Shown: positions 24,758 through 32,976 of the stretch, one piece after another
Position numbering within the stretch: position 1 is the stretch's first letter
Layout of the letters: every line of letters starts with the position of its first letter
From: Niabella agricola
GTDB taxonomy: Bacteria > Bacteroidota > Bacteroidia > Chitinophagales > Chitinophagaceae
NCBI RefSeq assembly: GCF_021538615.1
Contig: NZ_JAJHIZ010000003.1
Span: 3,534,001 to 3,598,000, forward strand
DNA length: 64,000 bases
Direction: 5' to 3'
Position numbers and translations under genes: made by a program
Notes under the pieces: model-generated
What the model was told of the DNA's origin: nothing
Database searches by the model: none
Seen by the model: only the letters and a program-made list of their open reading frames with translations

Positions 24758-25378
24758 TTATTTTCCGCCAAGCAGTTCCTGTTGTAACGCTTTCAGCTCT
24801 TCCCATTTCTCAGCGGCGGCCAATTTCGCCTGTTTGGGCCAGCTTTTGGGATCGTGCATTGCAAATTTGCTTCCGGCAGCGTCCAGAACACCCTTTAATT
24901 TCTTGATGGTGGCTTTGGAAAGGTCTTTAAAGTTTTGAATGCCTTCCTGTTCCAGCAACTTTGCAATGGCAGGGCCGATCCCTTCAATCTTTGTAAGATC
25001 ATTCTTCACCACTTCGGCTACTTTTTTTGCTGTCCTGGCAGCAGCTTTGGGTGCTTTATCTGCGGCCTTGGTCTTTGTCTTTTTTTCTGCCGGCAGACCC
25101 GCCTCAACGGTAATCACCGAATTGTCGATGCCGAAATGATGCTTATGTACATAACCCTGGGCTTCCCAGTCATTTACCCAGCGGCCGTCGCTTAACAAAA
25201 ACCGGTATTCATAGGTTTGCCCGGGCTCCAGCTTTACTTTTGCCTTTAACGTACCGTCTTTATGAGGCTTTAAGGCAATAGCCTTATCAATATCCCAGTT
25301 ATTAAAATCTCCTAGCAGAACAGCCGAGTTTGCGGTTCCAAGCGCCTCGCCGGGGAGCGAGAATACGACATCCTTCAT
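24758..25378 (-). CDS. CBM48/AMPK-glycogen-binding-like domain fused to a helix-hairpin-helix domain
   Basis: This 206-residue protein has three parts. Residues about 1-90 are an early-set domain like CBM48 or the isoamylase N-terminus (AVLLGDFNNWDIDKA, YEYRFLLSDGRWVND). Residues about 95-125 are a basic Lys/Ala linker. Residues about 130-206 are a helix-hairpin-helix domain (LTKIEGIGPAIAKLLEQEGI, FKDLSKATIKKLKGVLDAAG). It has no signal peptide. HhH domains usually contact DNA or other proteins, while CBM48 binds alpha-glucans, so the joint role is unclear. The start is the ATG at 25378. A TATTTTTG box lies at 25403-25410 on the minus strand. Confidence 0.82.
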   Translation of the reverse strand: MKDVVFSLPGEALGTANSAVLLGDFNNWDIDKAIALKPHKDGTLKAKVKLEPGQTYEYRFLLSDGRWVNDWEAQGYVHKHHFGIDNSVITVEAGLPAEKKTKTKAADKAPKAAARTAKKVAEVVKNDLTKIEGIGPAIAKLLEQEGIQNFKDLSKATIKKLKGVLDAAGSKFAMHDPKSWPKQAKLAAAEKWEELKALQQELLGGK

Positions 25379-25402
25379 ATTCAATAAAATTTATATAAAA
25401 CA

Positions 25403-25410
25403 CAAAAATA
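25403..25410 (-). promoter_or_regulatory. -7 box (TATTTTTG) for the CBM48-HhH gene
   Basis: Minus-strand TATTTTTG matches TAnnTTTG, about 24 bases before the ATG at 25378. Confidence 0.45.
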
Positions 25411-25536
25411 GCGATTCCCAGGGGATTTTTGGGAAGGAATTCTCCATTTATCGATAAGTTTATGAGTCTTATGAGGTTATATTTAAGCAAGGCGCATTAT
25501 CTTTAAAACTGATTTCGTAACGGTTTAAATTTTGAC

Positions 25537-26262
25537 ATGAAAAAGATAGCCCTATTATTATTGCTGCTGGTGGTAGTGACCACTGCCGGTGCCGCCAGGC
25601 CAAAGATCCTCGTTTTTTATAAAACGGCGGGTTTTTACCACCAGTCCATAGAAGCCGGTCTGCCGGCAATCTATAAACTGGGTACTGATCATGGTTTTTC
25701 GGTAGACAGTACAAAGGATTCCGGAGCATTTACGGAGGCCAACCTGAAAAAATATGCTGCCATCGTTTTTCTGAGCACCACGGGTACGCTATTTGATGCG
25801 GCGCAGCAAACAGCGCTTCAGGATTATGTGCACAAGGGTGGGGGAATCGTCGGCATTCATGCAGCCACTGACGCAGAGTATGAGTGGCCCTGGTATAATC
25901 AGATGATGGGTGCCTGGTTTCTGAGTCACCCCAAACAGCAGACCGCCACATTGAATGTTACCGACAGAACCCATATCAGCACCAGGCATCTTCCGGCGCA
26001 ATGGATCCGTAAGGATGAATGGTACAATTTTAAAAACCTGAATAAGGACGTAAAGGTACTGATCACGATCGATGAGAACAGCTATGAAGGCGGCAAGAAC
26101 GGTGCCTTCCATCCTATGGCCTGGTACCACAATTTTGAAGGTGGCCGGGTTTTTTATACGGAACTGGGGCATGTGAATGAATCATATACTGACCCGTTGT
26201 TCCTGGAACATATTTTAGGCGGTATCCGGTATGCTATGGGAAAGAATAAAAAATGGAAATAA
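25537..26262 (+). CDS. Exported ThuA-domain protein
   Basis: This 241-residue protein has a signal peptide (about residues 1-19, ending AGA) and a ThuA (trehalose-utilisation) class I glutamine-amidotransferase-like fold. Recognisable parts are ILVFYKTAGFYHQSIEAGL, AIVFLSTTGTLFD, YVHKGGGIVGIHAATDAEYE, PMAWYHNFEGGRVFYTELGH and HILGGIRYAMG. ThuA proteins are common in Bacteroidota and are linked to sugar degradation, though their reaction is poorly defined. It lies 42 bp upstream of a Crp-like regulator. Confidence 0.9.
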   Translation: MKKIALLLLLLVVVTTAGAARPKILVFYKTAGFYHQSIEAGLPAIYKLGTDHGFSVDSTKDSGAFTEANLKKYAAIVFLSTTGTLFDAAQQTALQDYVHKGGGIVGIHAATDAEYEWPWYNQMMGAWFLSHPKQQTATLNVTDRTHISTRHLPAQWIRKDEWYNFKNLNKDVKVLITIDENSYEGGKNGAFHPMAWYHNFEGGRVFYTELGHVNESYTDPLFLEHILGGIRYAMGKNKKWK

Positions 26263-26304
26263 CCTGCCGCTGCTATTGCGACACCTGTTATCAAGACAAA
26301 CAAG

Positions 26305-26892
26305 ATGTTTACCAATCTTATTAAAAACCTGGAGGGATATCTTCATTTTAATGAAGAAGAACTGGCTTTTCTGACTGCGGATATGGAAGTAAGAACAGTG
26401 CGGAAAAACGAAAAAGTAAGCCGTGTGGGCGAAATCGCTAACCATGTTTATTACATTGATAAAGGATTGATCCGATTTTATCATGAGATCGGAGGAAAAG
26501 AGCATACATACAAGATCTTTCGGGAGAATATGTGGGCCAGCGATTACGCAGCCTTTCTGACCCGTTCAAAATCGATGATGCATATAGAAGCGTTGGAAGA
26601 TACGGTGCTGATTCAACTTCATTACGACCATATGCAGAAAGGATATGAGCGGGCGAAGGTATTTGAGCGTTTTGGGCGCAAGATGGCGGAATCACTTTTT
26701 TTGATCACCGTGCAGCGAACACTGGATATAATGGTTAAATCGCCCGAAACCCGCTACCTGGAACTGGTAGAGCACGACGCGGAGATCATCCGCCGGGTGC
26801 CTTTAAAATATATCGCTTCCATGTTGGGAATCGAACCGGAAAGCCTTAGCCGGATCCGGAAGCGGACCTCCCGTCTTCAACCAAAAGCATAA
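26305..26892 (+). CDS. Crp/Fnr-family transcriptional regulator
   Basis: This 195-residue protein has an N-terminal cyclic-nucleotide-binding-like barrel (residues about 12-110, with VRKNEKVSRVGEIANHVYYI and DKGLIRFYHE). A dimer helix follows, then a C-terminal helix-turn-helix (VPLKYIASMLGIEPESLSRI). The phosphate-binding cassette residues for cAMP are not obvious, so it may sense something else or act without a ligand, as many Bacteroidota members of this group are thought to. Its targets are unknown. Confidence 0.9.
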   Translation: MFTNLIKNLEGYLHFNEEELAFLTADMEVRTVRKNEKVSRVGEIANHVYYIDKGLIRFYHEIGGKEHTYKIFRENMWASDYAAFLTRSKSMMHIEALEDTVLIQLHYDHMQKGYERAKVFERFGRKMAESLFLITVQRTLDIMVKSPETRYLELVEHDAEIIRRVPLKYIASMLGIEPESLSRIRKRTSRLQPKA

Positions 26893-26922
26893 ACCACCAG
26901 TTCGTACTGATGCTCCGGAGGA

Positions 26923-27288
26923 CTATCCCGCAAGTGATGCTTCCAGTTGCTGCCGGATATGATACAGGGAGGCTTCCTGTTTTTTGGGCAGGAAGATTGT
27001 TAACACCCCATCCTGGTACCGGATGTTGATACAGGCCGTATCCACAAGACCATTCAGATGTAAACTGCGTTCAAAATCCCTTACGGGAAATTCCTGTTTC
27101 AGAAATTCTACAACAGCATCATCTTCGTCACGGCTGCCGGTAATGACCAGGGTGTCATTGATGATCTGTGTGCGGATGTTTTCTTCCGGGTATCCCGGCA
27201 CATATGCCGTTAACCGGTAGCAATCGTCCCGTTCTTCGATATTGATGGGCACATTATATTTGGGTCTTCTATAGTCCTGTATGTACAT
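26923..27288 (-). CDS. Hsp20/alpha-crystallin-type protein
   Basis: This 121-residue protein is read from the ATG at 27288. It has an alpha-crystallin beta-sandwich: YNVPINIEERDDCYRLTAYV, PGYPEENIRTQIINDTLVIT, FPVRDFERSLHLNGLVD, and the closing YQDGVLTIFLPKK. It is predicted to be a holdase chaperone. The frame extends upstream in the ORF but overlaps the preceding gene. It is the last gene of the ECF sigma/small membrane protein operon (27680-28255, 27330-27668), which suggests an envelope- or protein-stress role. Confidence 0.85.
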   Translation of the reverse strand: MYIQDYRRPKYNVPINIEERDDCYRLTAYVPGYPEENIRTQIINDTLVITGSRDEDDAVVEFLKQEFPVRDFERSLHLNGLVDTACINIRYQDGVLTIFLPKKQEASLYHIRQQLEASLAG

Positions 27289-27329
27289 AAAGAGAGGGGT
27301 TTTATTGTTTGATTTAGTACCTGATCCGG

Positions 27330-27668
27330 CTATTCCTCGCCAGGAAAGCGCCGCCACTGGCCGCAGCGTTGCCGCCATGCTTCCCGGAACTCCTTTCGTT
27401 CATCCTCACTCATATTCCGGAATTTCTGGCGGAGACGCTCCGACGGGCCCTTATGATGATGTTTTCCGGGACCAACTCCAAAAAGGATCTTGGAAAGCAC
27501 CAGCAATCCTACTGCCTGCCAGTAGCTGATGTGTTTCGTGTTCAGCAGATCGGGCAATATGGCATTCCATAAAAGCATTACGATCCATCCAAACAGGAGG
27601 ACGGCCAGTAATCCCAGCAGCACAAACAAAAAAACACGGGGCCGTCTGCCTTTTCTTCCATAATTCAT
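27330..27668 (-). CDS. Small membrane protein downstream of an ECF sigma factor
   Basis: This 112-residue protein has a basic N-terminus and a first helix (VFLFVLLGLLAVLLFGWIVM). A second hydrophobic stretch follows (ISYWQAVGLLVLSKILFGVG), then a highly charged C-terminal tail (SERLRQKFRNMSEDERKEFR). I do not recognise a family with certainty. It starts 11 bp after the sigma-factor gene. Its position suggests an anti-sigma-like or stress-sensing partner, but no known anti-sigma motif is seen. The C-terminal tail weakly recalls the Spy/CpxP LTPEQR-type region. Confidence 0.75.
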   Translation of the reverse strand: MNYGRKGRRPRVFLFVLLGLLAVLLFGWIVMLLWNAILPDLLNTKHISYWQAVGLLVLSKILFGVGPGKHHHKGPSERLRQKFRNMSEDERKEFREAWRQRCGQWRRFPGEE

Positions 27669-27679
27669 AATAATGTTAT

Positions 27680-28255
27680 TTAATAGTTCATTAATTCATC
27701 ATATAAATACTGCAGCCGGTTGCGCAGGTGCAATACCGCATACCGCTTCCGGCTGATGATGGTTTTTAAATTTTCGCCGGCTGCATCGGCAATTTCCTGT
27801 AAGGTTTTTTCCTCCAGCTCGTTCAAAATAAAAACATCGCGCTGATTTGCAGGCAACTCCTCCAGGGCCGCAAACAGTTCTTCCCAGAACAATTTTTTAA
27901 TGTCTGCCAGTTCCGGATCATTGTCCAGCGTAAAAAACAGTTCGCGGAATTGAAGTTCGCCCTCCTCATTCTCGTACTGGAAATCATCGATCCGGTTGTC
28001 TTTCTTCTTCCGGTATTTATCCGTGATTTTATTGCGGGCCACTTTAAACAGCCAGCCGCTGACCTGCTCAATGGTTTGGGTGGCTGTGGCATTGGTGTAC
28101 TGGTACCAGACATCCTGCAAAATATCTTCCGCATCTGCATCGGTGTTTACGTTTTTACGGATAAAACCAAAGAGACGTTTACCGTATTCCTTTACGGTCT
28201 GGATGACGTTTTGCTTCCTTTCTTCCGCCAATATTGCCAGTTTTTGCTCCTGCAT
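27680..28255 (-). CDS. ECF-type RNA polymerase sigma factor
   Basis: This 191-residue protein has sigma region 2 (YGKRLFGFIRKNVNTDADAE, DILQDVWYQYT, VSGWLFKVARNKITDKYRKK) and region 4 (LEELPANQRDVFILNELEEK, TLQEIADAAG). The spacing and length are typical of ECF sigma factors. It starts an operon with a small membrane protein and an Hsp20-type chaperone. A near-consensus -7 box (TATCTTTC, minus strand 28258-28265) lies two bases before the ATG, so a leaderless transcript is possible. Confidence 0.92.
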   Translation of the reverse strand: MQEQKLAILAEERKQNVIQTVKEYGKRLFGFIRKNVNTDADAEDILQDVWYQYTNATATQTIEQVSGWLFKVARNKITDKYRKKKDNRIDDFQYENEEGELQFRELFFTLDNDPELADIKKLFWEELFAALEELPANQRDVFILNELEEKTLQEIADAAGENLKTIISRKRYAVLHLRNRLQYLYDELMNY

Positions 28256-28502
28256 TAGAAAGATAAGACGAATGGGCGGATAAATTACTTTAAAAAAAAG
28301 CCCTGGTTTTTATTTTTTTGCAGAAAAAGTACCGCTGGCCGGCATTTCGTCGGAAATATTCCGGCAGAAAACCTGGTTTAGGATGTAAAACCGGCGGGTT
28401 TAATAAATTTGCGCTTGTTTTAACAACCGGAGACCGATAATACTTCCGTCTTTCAATCTTACGTGTGGGAGACTGGGGATCGCGTCTATTCAAACAATAA
28501 AA

Positions 28503-28838
28503 ATGGTGCAAAGTAATTTTTTCCAGGTAGATAATGAAACACCGTGGCAGGACGCCGGGCCGGGAGCACAGCGGCAGGTATATGGTTTTGATGACAACCT
28601 GATGCTGGTAAAAGTGCAATTTGAAAAAGGTGCAGTGGGAGCAATGCATACACACCCCCATTCGCAGGCGAGCTACGTAGCGAGCGGGGCCTTTGAATTG
28701 ATCATCGGCGATCAAAAGAAAGTGGTGGGGGCCGGCGACGGTTTTTATGTGCCTCCGCATGTACTGCATGGATGTACCTGCCTGGAAGCGGGCATGCTGA
28801 TCGATGCATTCAGTCCGCGCCGGGAAGATTTTCTCTAA
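28503..28838 (+). CDS. Small cupin protein (KdgF-like)
   Basis: This 111-residue single-domain cupin has the metal-binding HTHPHSQ segment with the downstream Glu/His of the first cupin motif (GAMHTHPHSQASYV) and the second motif PPHVLHGCTCLEAGML. It looks like KdgF-type and other small cupins that act on sugar-acid intermediates. No uronate genes lie beside it, so the substrate is open. It is predicted to be cytoplasmic. Confidence 0.85.
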   Translation: MVQSNFFQVDNETPWQDAGPGAQRQVYGFDDNLMLVKVQFEKGAVGAMHTHPHSQASYVASGAFELIIGDQKKVVGAGDGFYVPPHVLHGCTCLEAGMLIDAFSPRREDFL

Positions 28839-28959
28839 AACAATACCACGGTTGCCGGGTTATTTTTGCAGCAGGGTCTGCCGGACCTTTCTTCTTTTTC
28901 CGGATAGTACATGTTATCGTTTTTCCAAAGGCTGTTGCTAATCTTCCGGATATCTTCTG

Positions 28960-30087
28960 CTAAGGCTTTGCCCAAAACAGACGGGGGCTATTGGTTTTAT
29001 AATAGGTTAACGTAACACCTGTGGCCATATTTGTGGATTCTTTTTTTTGCGGAGATTGCTCAATGCCATCTAATGGAAGTAATTCCACATAAGTGACCGT
29101 TTTTCCCTTTTTCCAGGTTTCGGTGTCAGATTCACTAACAAGCGGCGTTTGCAGGCGGTATAAGTTTTTTGCCATGTAACCTTCGAGATATCCTTCTTTT
29201 GTCTGCAGGCTTTTGCGATTCCAGTTGGCGTCTGCATTCAATACCAGGGGGTGTGCGTTAACCAATCGTTCTCTGACTTCCTGTATTCCTAAAAGATTTC
29301 CTTTTTCATCCATCACATAGGCGTCAAAGGTCGGATCGATCCATATCCACTTATCCAGCTCCTTACTGAATACCATATTGATTACATGGCAATCATCAAA
29401 TTTTGTTTCTTTGGGCATGCACGTTATATATCTCGATTTTATGCCTATCGACAGGTAACATTCGTTAAGAATGGTTGCCAGCATCCTGCAATTCACGCCC
29501 CGGCTTTCGGCTTTACAGGTGTTGATCAAATCTATGGCGTTTTTCAGGACAGGGTTATTACTGCCGCCATCATGCTTAACCAGATTATGTACCCAATGCA
29601 GGAGATTGAAGATCCGGGATAATTCACTGCCCTTTCCGGCCACCGAATCTAATTGCAGGTGCTCACGGATTTTCTTTAAGTTGGGGTTGTCTGCAGATTG
29701 ATACGTGAAGGGGGGAATGAAACGATGGTCTTCAGCATTATATTCCCCGGCGGCTTTTAATAGATCAAGTCTTGAGGGTTGGTACCGGATTCGTGTTTTT
29801 GCTGAATCCTTCCCGTTTAGCAAAATCACAAAGTCGCATTGTTGCTGAGGGCCAATGGTAAAAGAGATTGAGTCAATATCCGTATAAAAAGTTACCTGTT
29901 TTGCGGAAGTGGTATACACATCCAATGGCTTCTCCGGAACGACGCGCCATACTTTTTTTGCCAGTTTATCATCATTCCTGATATCAACACTGGCAGAAGT
30001 TGCTTTTATTACCGGCAGTGCTTTTTGTGCAAGGGCCGCCGGGGTTAAGAAAATCGAATACAGTAATACAAGGGTTTTTGCTTTCAT
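28960..30087 (-). CDS. Exported transglutaminase-like protein
   Basis: This 375-residue protein is read from the ATG at 30087, which begins a signal peptide (LVLLYSIFLTPAALAQ). The transglutaminase-like core has the Cys in SRGVNCRMLATI, the His in DDCHVINMVF and the Asp in WIWIDPTFDAYV. Such proteins in Bacteroidota are mostly uncharacterised thiol peptidases or cross-linking-type enzymes in the cell envelope. A TATATTTG box lies at 30106-30113. Confidence 0.85.
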   Translation of the reverse strand: MKAKTLVLLYSIFLTPAALAQKALPVIKATSASVDIRNDDKLAKKVWRVVPEKPLDVYTTSAKQVTFYTDIDSISFTIGPQQQCDFVILLNGKDSAKTRIRYQPSRLDLLKAAGEYNAEDHRFIPPFTYQSADNPNLKKIREHLQLDSVAGKGSELSRIFNLLHWVHNLVKHDGGSNNPVLKNAIDLINTCKAESRGVNCRMLATILNECYLSIGIKSRYITCMPKETKFDDCHVINMVFSKELDKWIWIDPTFDAYVMDEKGNLLGIQEVRERLVNAHPLVLNADANWNRKSLQTKEGYLEGYMAKNLYRLQTPLVSESDTETWKKGKTVTYVELLPLDGIEQSPQKKESTNMATGVTLTYYKTNSPRLFWAKP

Positions 30088-30105
30088 TGTACATTTTTTC
30101 AGGTA

Positions 30106-30113
30106 CAAATATA
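30106..30113 (-). promoter_or_regulatory. -7 box (TATATTTG) for the transglutaminase gene
   Basis: Minus-strand TATATTTG matches TAnnTTTG. The ATG at 30087 lies 18 bases further down. Confidence 0.5.
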
Positions 30114-30177
30114 AACGCCGGGTATAACGGCCACATTGGCCGGTTGTGTATTTGGATGCTTTTTATGTGAATCTGTA

Positions 30178-31056
30178 TCATTCGCCCATGATATCACCTT
30201 CCTTCCATTCGTGCTTCCATCTGCGATGGCTCCAGAGCCACATATCCGGGCTCCTGCGGATGGTAGCTTCCAGGAATTGCACAAATTTTTTTGTAAGTTG
30301 GGTTTCATTCACATTGGCTTTGGGATGTTCGTCTGCTACTGTAAAAGTAACCTTGTAATAGCCCCGTTTCCTGCGTGCAATGGAGGCGAATATGACAACA
30401 GCATCATTGGTAATGGCGCCTTTTGCTGGTCCAACAGTAAAGGCTGTTTTCCTGTTGAAGAAGTTATACCACCGTGCATTCTTTAAATGTCCCGGGCTTT
30501 GGTCGGCAACAAGGCCCAGGCAGTAGAGGGCTTTGCGGTAAGGTAAAAATTCACGGGTCATGTGATGTGCGCTCAGGAGCACGGCCCCGCTGCGGGAACG
30601 TAGTTTTTTAAATACCCGGTTCAGCGGTTTGCTGCTAATGGGCATATATACACCGAGGAAGGTATGCCGGATCTTACGTACGATCTGTACATTGCCCCAT
30701 TCCCAGTTAAACGTATGCCCCAGGATCAATTGTACACTCCGGTTCTGGTCATAGTAACGGTCTACCACTTCCCAGTTTCCGGTAAAGCGCTTTTCAAAAA
30801 AAGCATCCGGTGCAGAAAGCAGCTTCACTGTTTCTACAAAGGAATCGATGAATTTATGGTAAAAATCTTTAGCGATCCGCTTCCGTTCTTCCATCGTTTT
30901 TTCGGGAAAGGCGATGGCCAGGTTGTCCATAACCACTTTTTTCCGGTATTCGATGAGATAGTAAACTACGGCATAAAAAAAGTCCGACAACAGGTATAAT
31001 ACCGGCAGCGGAAGCAGGGAGCATAGATACAAAAATCCGTAAACAATATAATACAT
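30178..31056 (-). CDS. Lysophospholipid/lipid A acyltransferase (LpxL/HtrB-type)
   Basis: This 292-residue protein has a membrane-associated N-terminus, followed by the LpxL-family catalytic motif HTFNWEWG (Bacteroidota form). It also carries LSAHHMTREFLPYRK, GLVADQSPGH and a basic C-terminus (WLWSHRRWKHEW). It would add a late acyl chain to lipid A or a related aminolipid at the inner membrane. An lpxD-type gene is at 15329. The start ATG at 31056 is followed on the upstream side by a low-complexity spacer (31058-31123). Confidence 0.9.
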   Translation of the reverse strand: MYYIVYGFLYLCSLLPLPVLYLLSDFFYAVVYYLIEYRKKVVMDNLAIAFPEKTMEERKRIAKDFYHKFIDSFVETVKLLSAPDAFFEKRFTGNWEVVDRYYDQNRSVQLILGHTFNWEWGNVQIVRKIRHTFLGVYMPISSKPLNRVFKKLRSRSGAVLLSAHHMTREFLPYRKALYCLGLVADQSPGHLKNARWYNFFNRKTAFTVGPAKGAITNDAVVIFASIARRKRGYYKVTFTVADEHPKANVNETQLTKKFVQFLEATIRRSPDMWLWSHRRWKHEWKEGDIMGE

Positions 31057-31057
31057 T

Positions 31058-31123
31058 AAATACTAATACTAAATCCCCAAATCTTAAATACTAAATCTCA
31101 AGTCTCAAGCTCCAAATCTCAAT
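31058..31123. repeat. Low-complexity C/T/A spacer with AAATCTCAA-like units
   Basis: Between nadB and the acyltransferase gene the plus strand is almost G-free, with imperfect units such as TACTAAATC and CCAAATCTCAAT. A similar spacer lies at 56121-56190, sharing CAAATCTCAAT. Confidence 0.5.
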
Positions 31124-31127
31124 ACTG

Positions 31128-32744
31128 CTACAGCACCACGTTCTGAACGAGCACGCTCTTTTCGGGGTAGTCCGTATTGTAATTTAAACCCCGGCTTTCT
31201 TTGCGGAAGATAGCGCCTTTTACAATCAGGTATCCAACGGTGATCAGGTTGCGCAACTCCAGCAATTGTGGAGATACCTTGCTTGACCGGTACAGTTGTT
31301 CGGTTTCTTCCCATAAAAGATCCAGCCGTTTGGAAGCGCGCTCCAGACGGATATTATTGCGCACAATCCCTACATAATCCGACATAACCTGCCTTAGCTC
31401 TTTCAGGTTTTGAGTAATCAGGATCATTTCCCTGGGCTGCATGGTGCCTTTGGCATTCCATTCGGGAATTGGGCCATTGTAATGATGATCATTCAGCTCA
31501 TTATTCAGAGCTTTCGCGGATACATGCTCAAAACAGCGGTGTGCAAATACCATCGCTTCCAGGAGCGAATTGCTGGCCAACCGGTTGGCACCGTGCAATC
31601 CTGTACTGCTGCATTCACCTACTGCATACAGGTTGCGTATGGAGGTTTGTCCCCATTCATCTACCTTAATACCACCACAGCTGTAATGTGCTGCCGGTGA
31701 TACGGGAATCATCTGCTGTGTAATATCGATGCCGATGCTTTTACATTTCTCGTAAATATTGGGAAAGTGTTCCAGAAATTTTTCCAGTTCAAAATGGCGG
31801 CAGTCCAGCCATACATGCTCAGTACCGGTCCGCTTCATCTCGCTGTCGATCGCGCGTGCCACAATATCGCGGGGGGCCAGGTCTTTGCGCTCGTCGTATT
31901 TTTCCATAAAGGCCTCCCCGTCCTTGTTGCGCAGGATACCGCCATCGCCCCGGACGGCTTCTGTAATCAAAAATGCCTGACCGGTTAACCCGGCTTCAAA
32001 CAAAGCCGTGGGATGAAACTGGATGAATTCCATATTTTCAATACGTCCCTTGGCACGGTACACCATAGCCACTCCATCACCGGTAGCAATGCCGGGGTTG
32101 GTGGTCGTTCGGTATACCTGCCCGTTGCCCCCGGAAGCCAGGTAGGTGGTTTTTGCGAGTATGGTTTCAATCTCATTGGTACGCAGGTTCAGCACATACA
32201 CGCCATAGCATTCAATATCGGGCGTAGCCTTGGTAACCAGGTAGCCCAGATGGTGCTGGGTGATGAGATCAATGACAAAACAGTGCTTGATGATTTCAAT
32301 GTTCGGACAGGATCCTACTGCTTCCAGTAAGGCCCGCTCCATTTCCCACCCGGTAATGTCTTTATGGTGCAGGATGCGGAACGCGCTGTGCCCGCCTTCT
32401 TTACCCCGCTTATAGTCACCGTCTGCTTCTTTATCAAAATTGGTGCCCAGGGCAATCAGCTCATTGATGCGTTCGGGCCCTTCTGTAACAACAATCTCAA
32501 CGACTTTTTTATTGCAGAGGCCGTCTCCGGCGATCAGGGTATCTTCGATATGTTTTTCAAAACTATCATGTTCCAGATCGTTCACCACGGCTACACCGCC
32601 CTGGGCGTATTTGGTATTGGTTTCATCTGCCGCCGCCTTGGTCAATACCAGTATTTTTTTATCCGGGAACCGATGCGCCATCTTATAGGCATATGTAAGG
32701 CCCGCAATACCCGTTCCGATCACCAGAAAATCTACCTGCTGCAT
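31128..32744 (-). CDS. nadB: L-aspartate oxidase
   Basis: This 538-residue flavoprotein has the FAD motif VIGTGIAGLTYAY at the N-terminus and KYAQGGVAVV. The core includes GGHSAFRILHHKDITG, REMILITQNLKELRQVM, and the substrate-binding His/Arg region HYSCGGIKVDEWGQTSIRNL. The C-terminal helical domain is complete. It oxidises aspartate to iminoaspartate, the first step of de novo NAD synthesis. No nadA or nadC lies beside it. A near-consensus -7 box (TATTTTTA) is upstream. Confidence 0.95.
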   Translation of the reverse strand: MQQVDFLVIGTGIAGLTYAYKMAHRFPDKKILVLTKAAADETNTKYAQGGVAVVNDLEHDSFEKHIEDTLIAGDGLCNKKVVEIVVTEGPERINELIALGTNFDKEADGDYKRGKEGGHSAFRILHHKDITGWEMERALLEAVGSCPNIEIIKHCFVIDLITQHHLGYLVTKATPDIECYGVYVLNLRTNEIETILAKTTYLASGGNGQVYRTTTNPGIATGDGVAMVYRAKGRIENMEFIQFHPTALFEAGLTGQAFLITEAVRGDGGILRNKDGEAFMEKYDERKDLAPRDIVARAIDSEMKRTGTEHVWLDCRHFELEKFLEHFPNIYEKCKSIGIDITQQMIPVSPAAHYSCGGIKVDEWGQTSIRNLYAVGECSSTGLHGANRLASNSLLEAMVFAHRCFEHVSAKALNNELNDHHYNGPIPEWNAKGTMQPREMILITQNLKELRQVMSDYVGIVRNNIRLERASKRLDLLWEETEQLYRSSKVSPQLLELRNLITVGYLIVKGAIFRKESRGLNYNTDYPEKSVLVQNVVL

Positions 32745-32976
32745 GTGCTTTGTTTAAACAGTAAAAATAGGATTTATTTGGTTTTGGGAATAAAGGACCG
32801 GCAAACGCTTCTAAAATGAGAGTAAAAAACCGGGAAAGGTTGATGAAACCGTTTTGAACAAGGAGCTGCCCCTGAAGGAACGCCTTGTGAATGTGCAACC
32901 GGTTGTTCAGTTGCTGTGTCATTCTGACAAAGCTTCTTCTGTATCTTCGTTCTGTACGGATGTAAAAGAAAAAACG

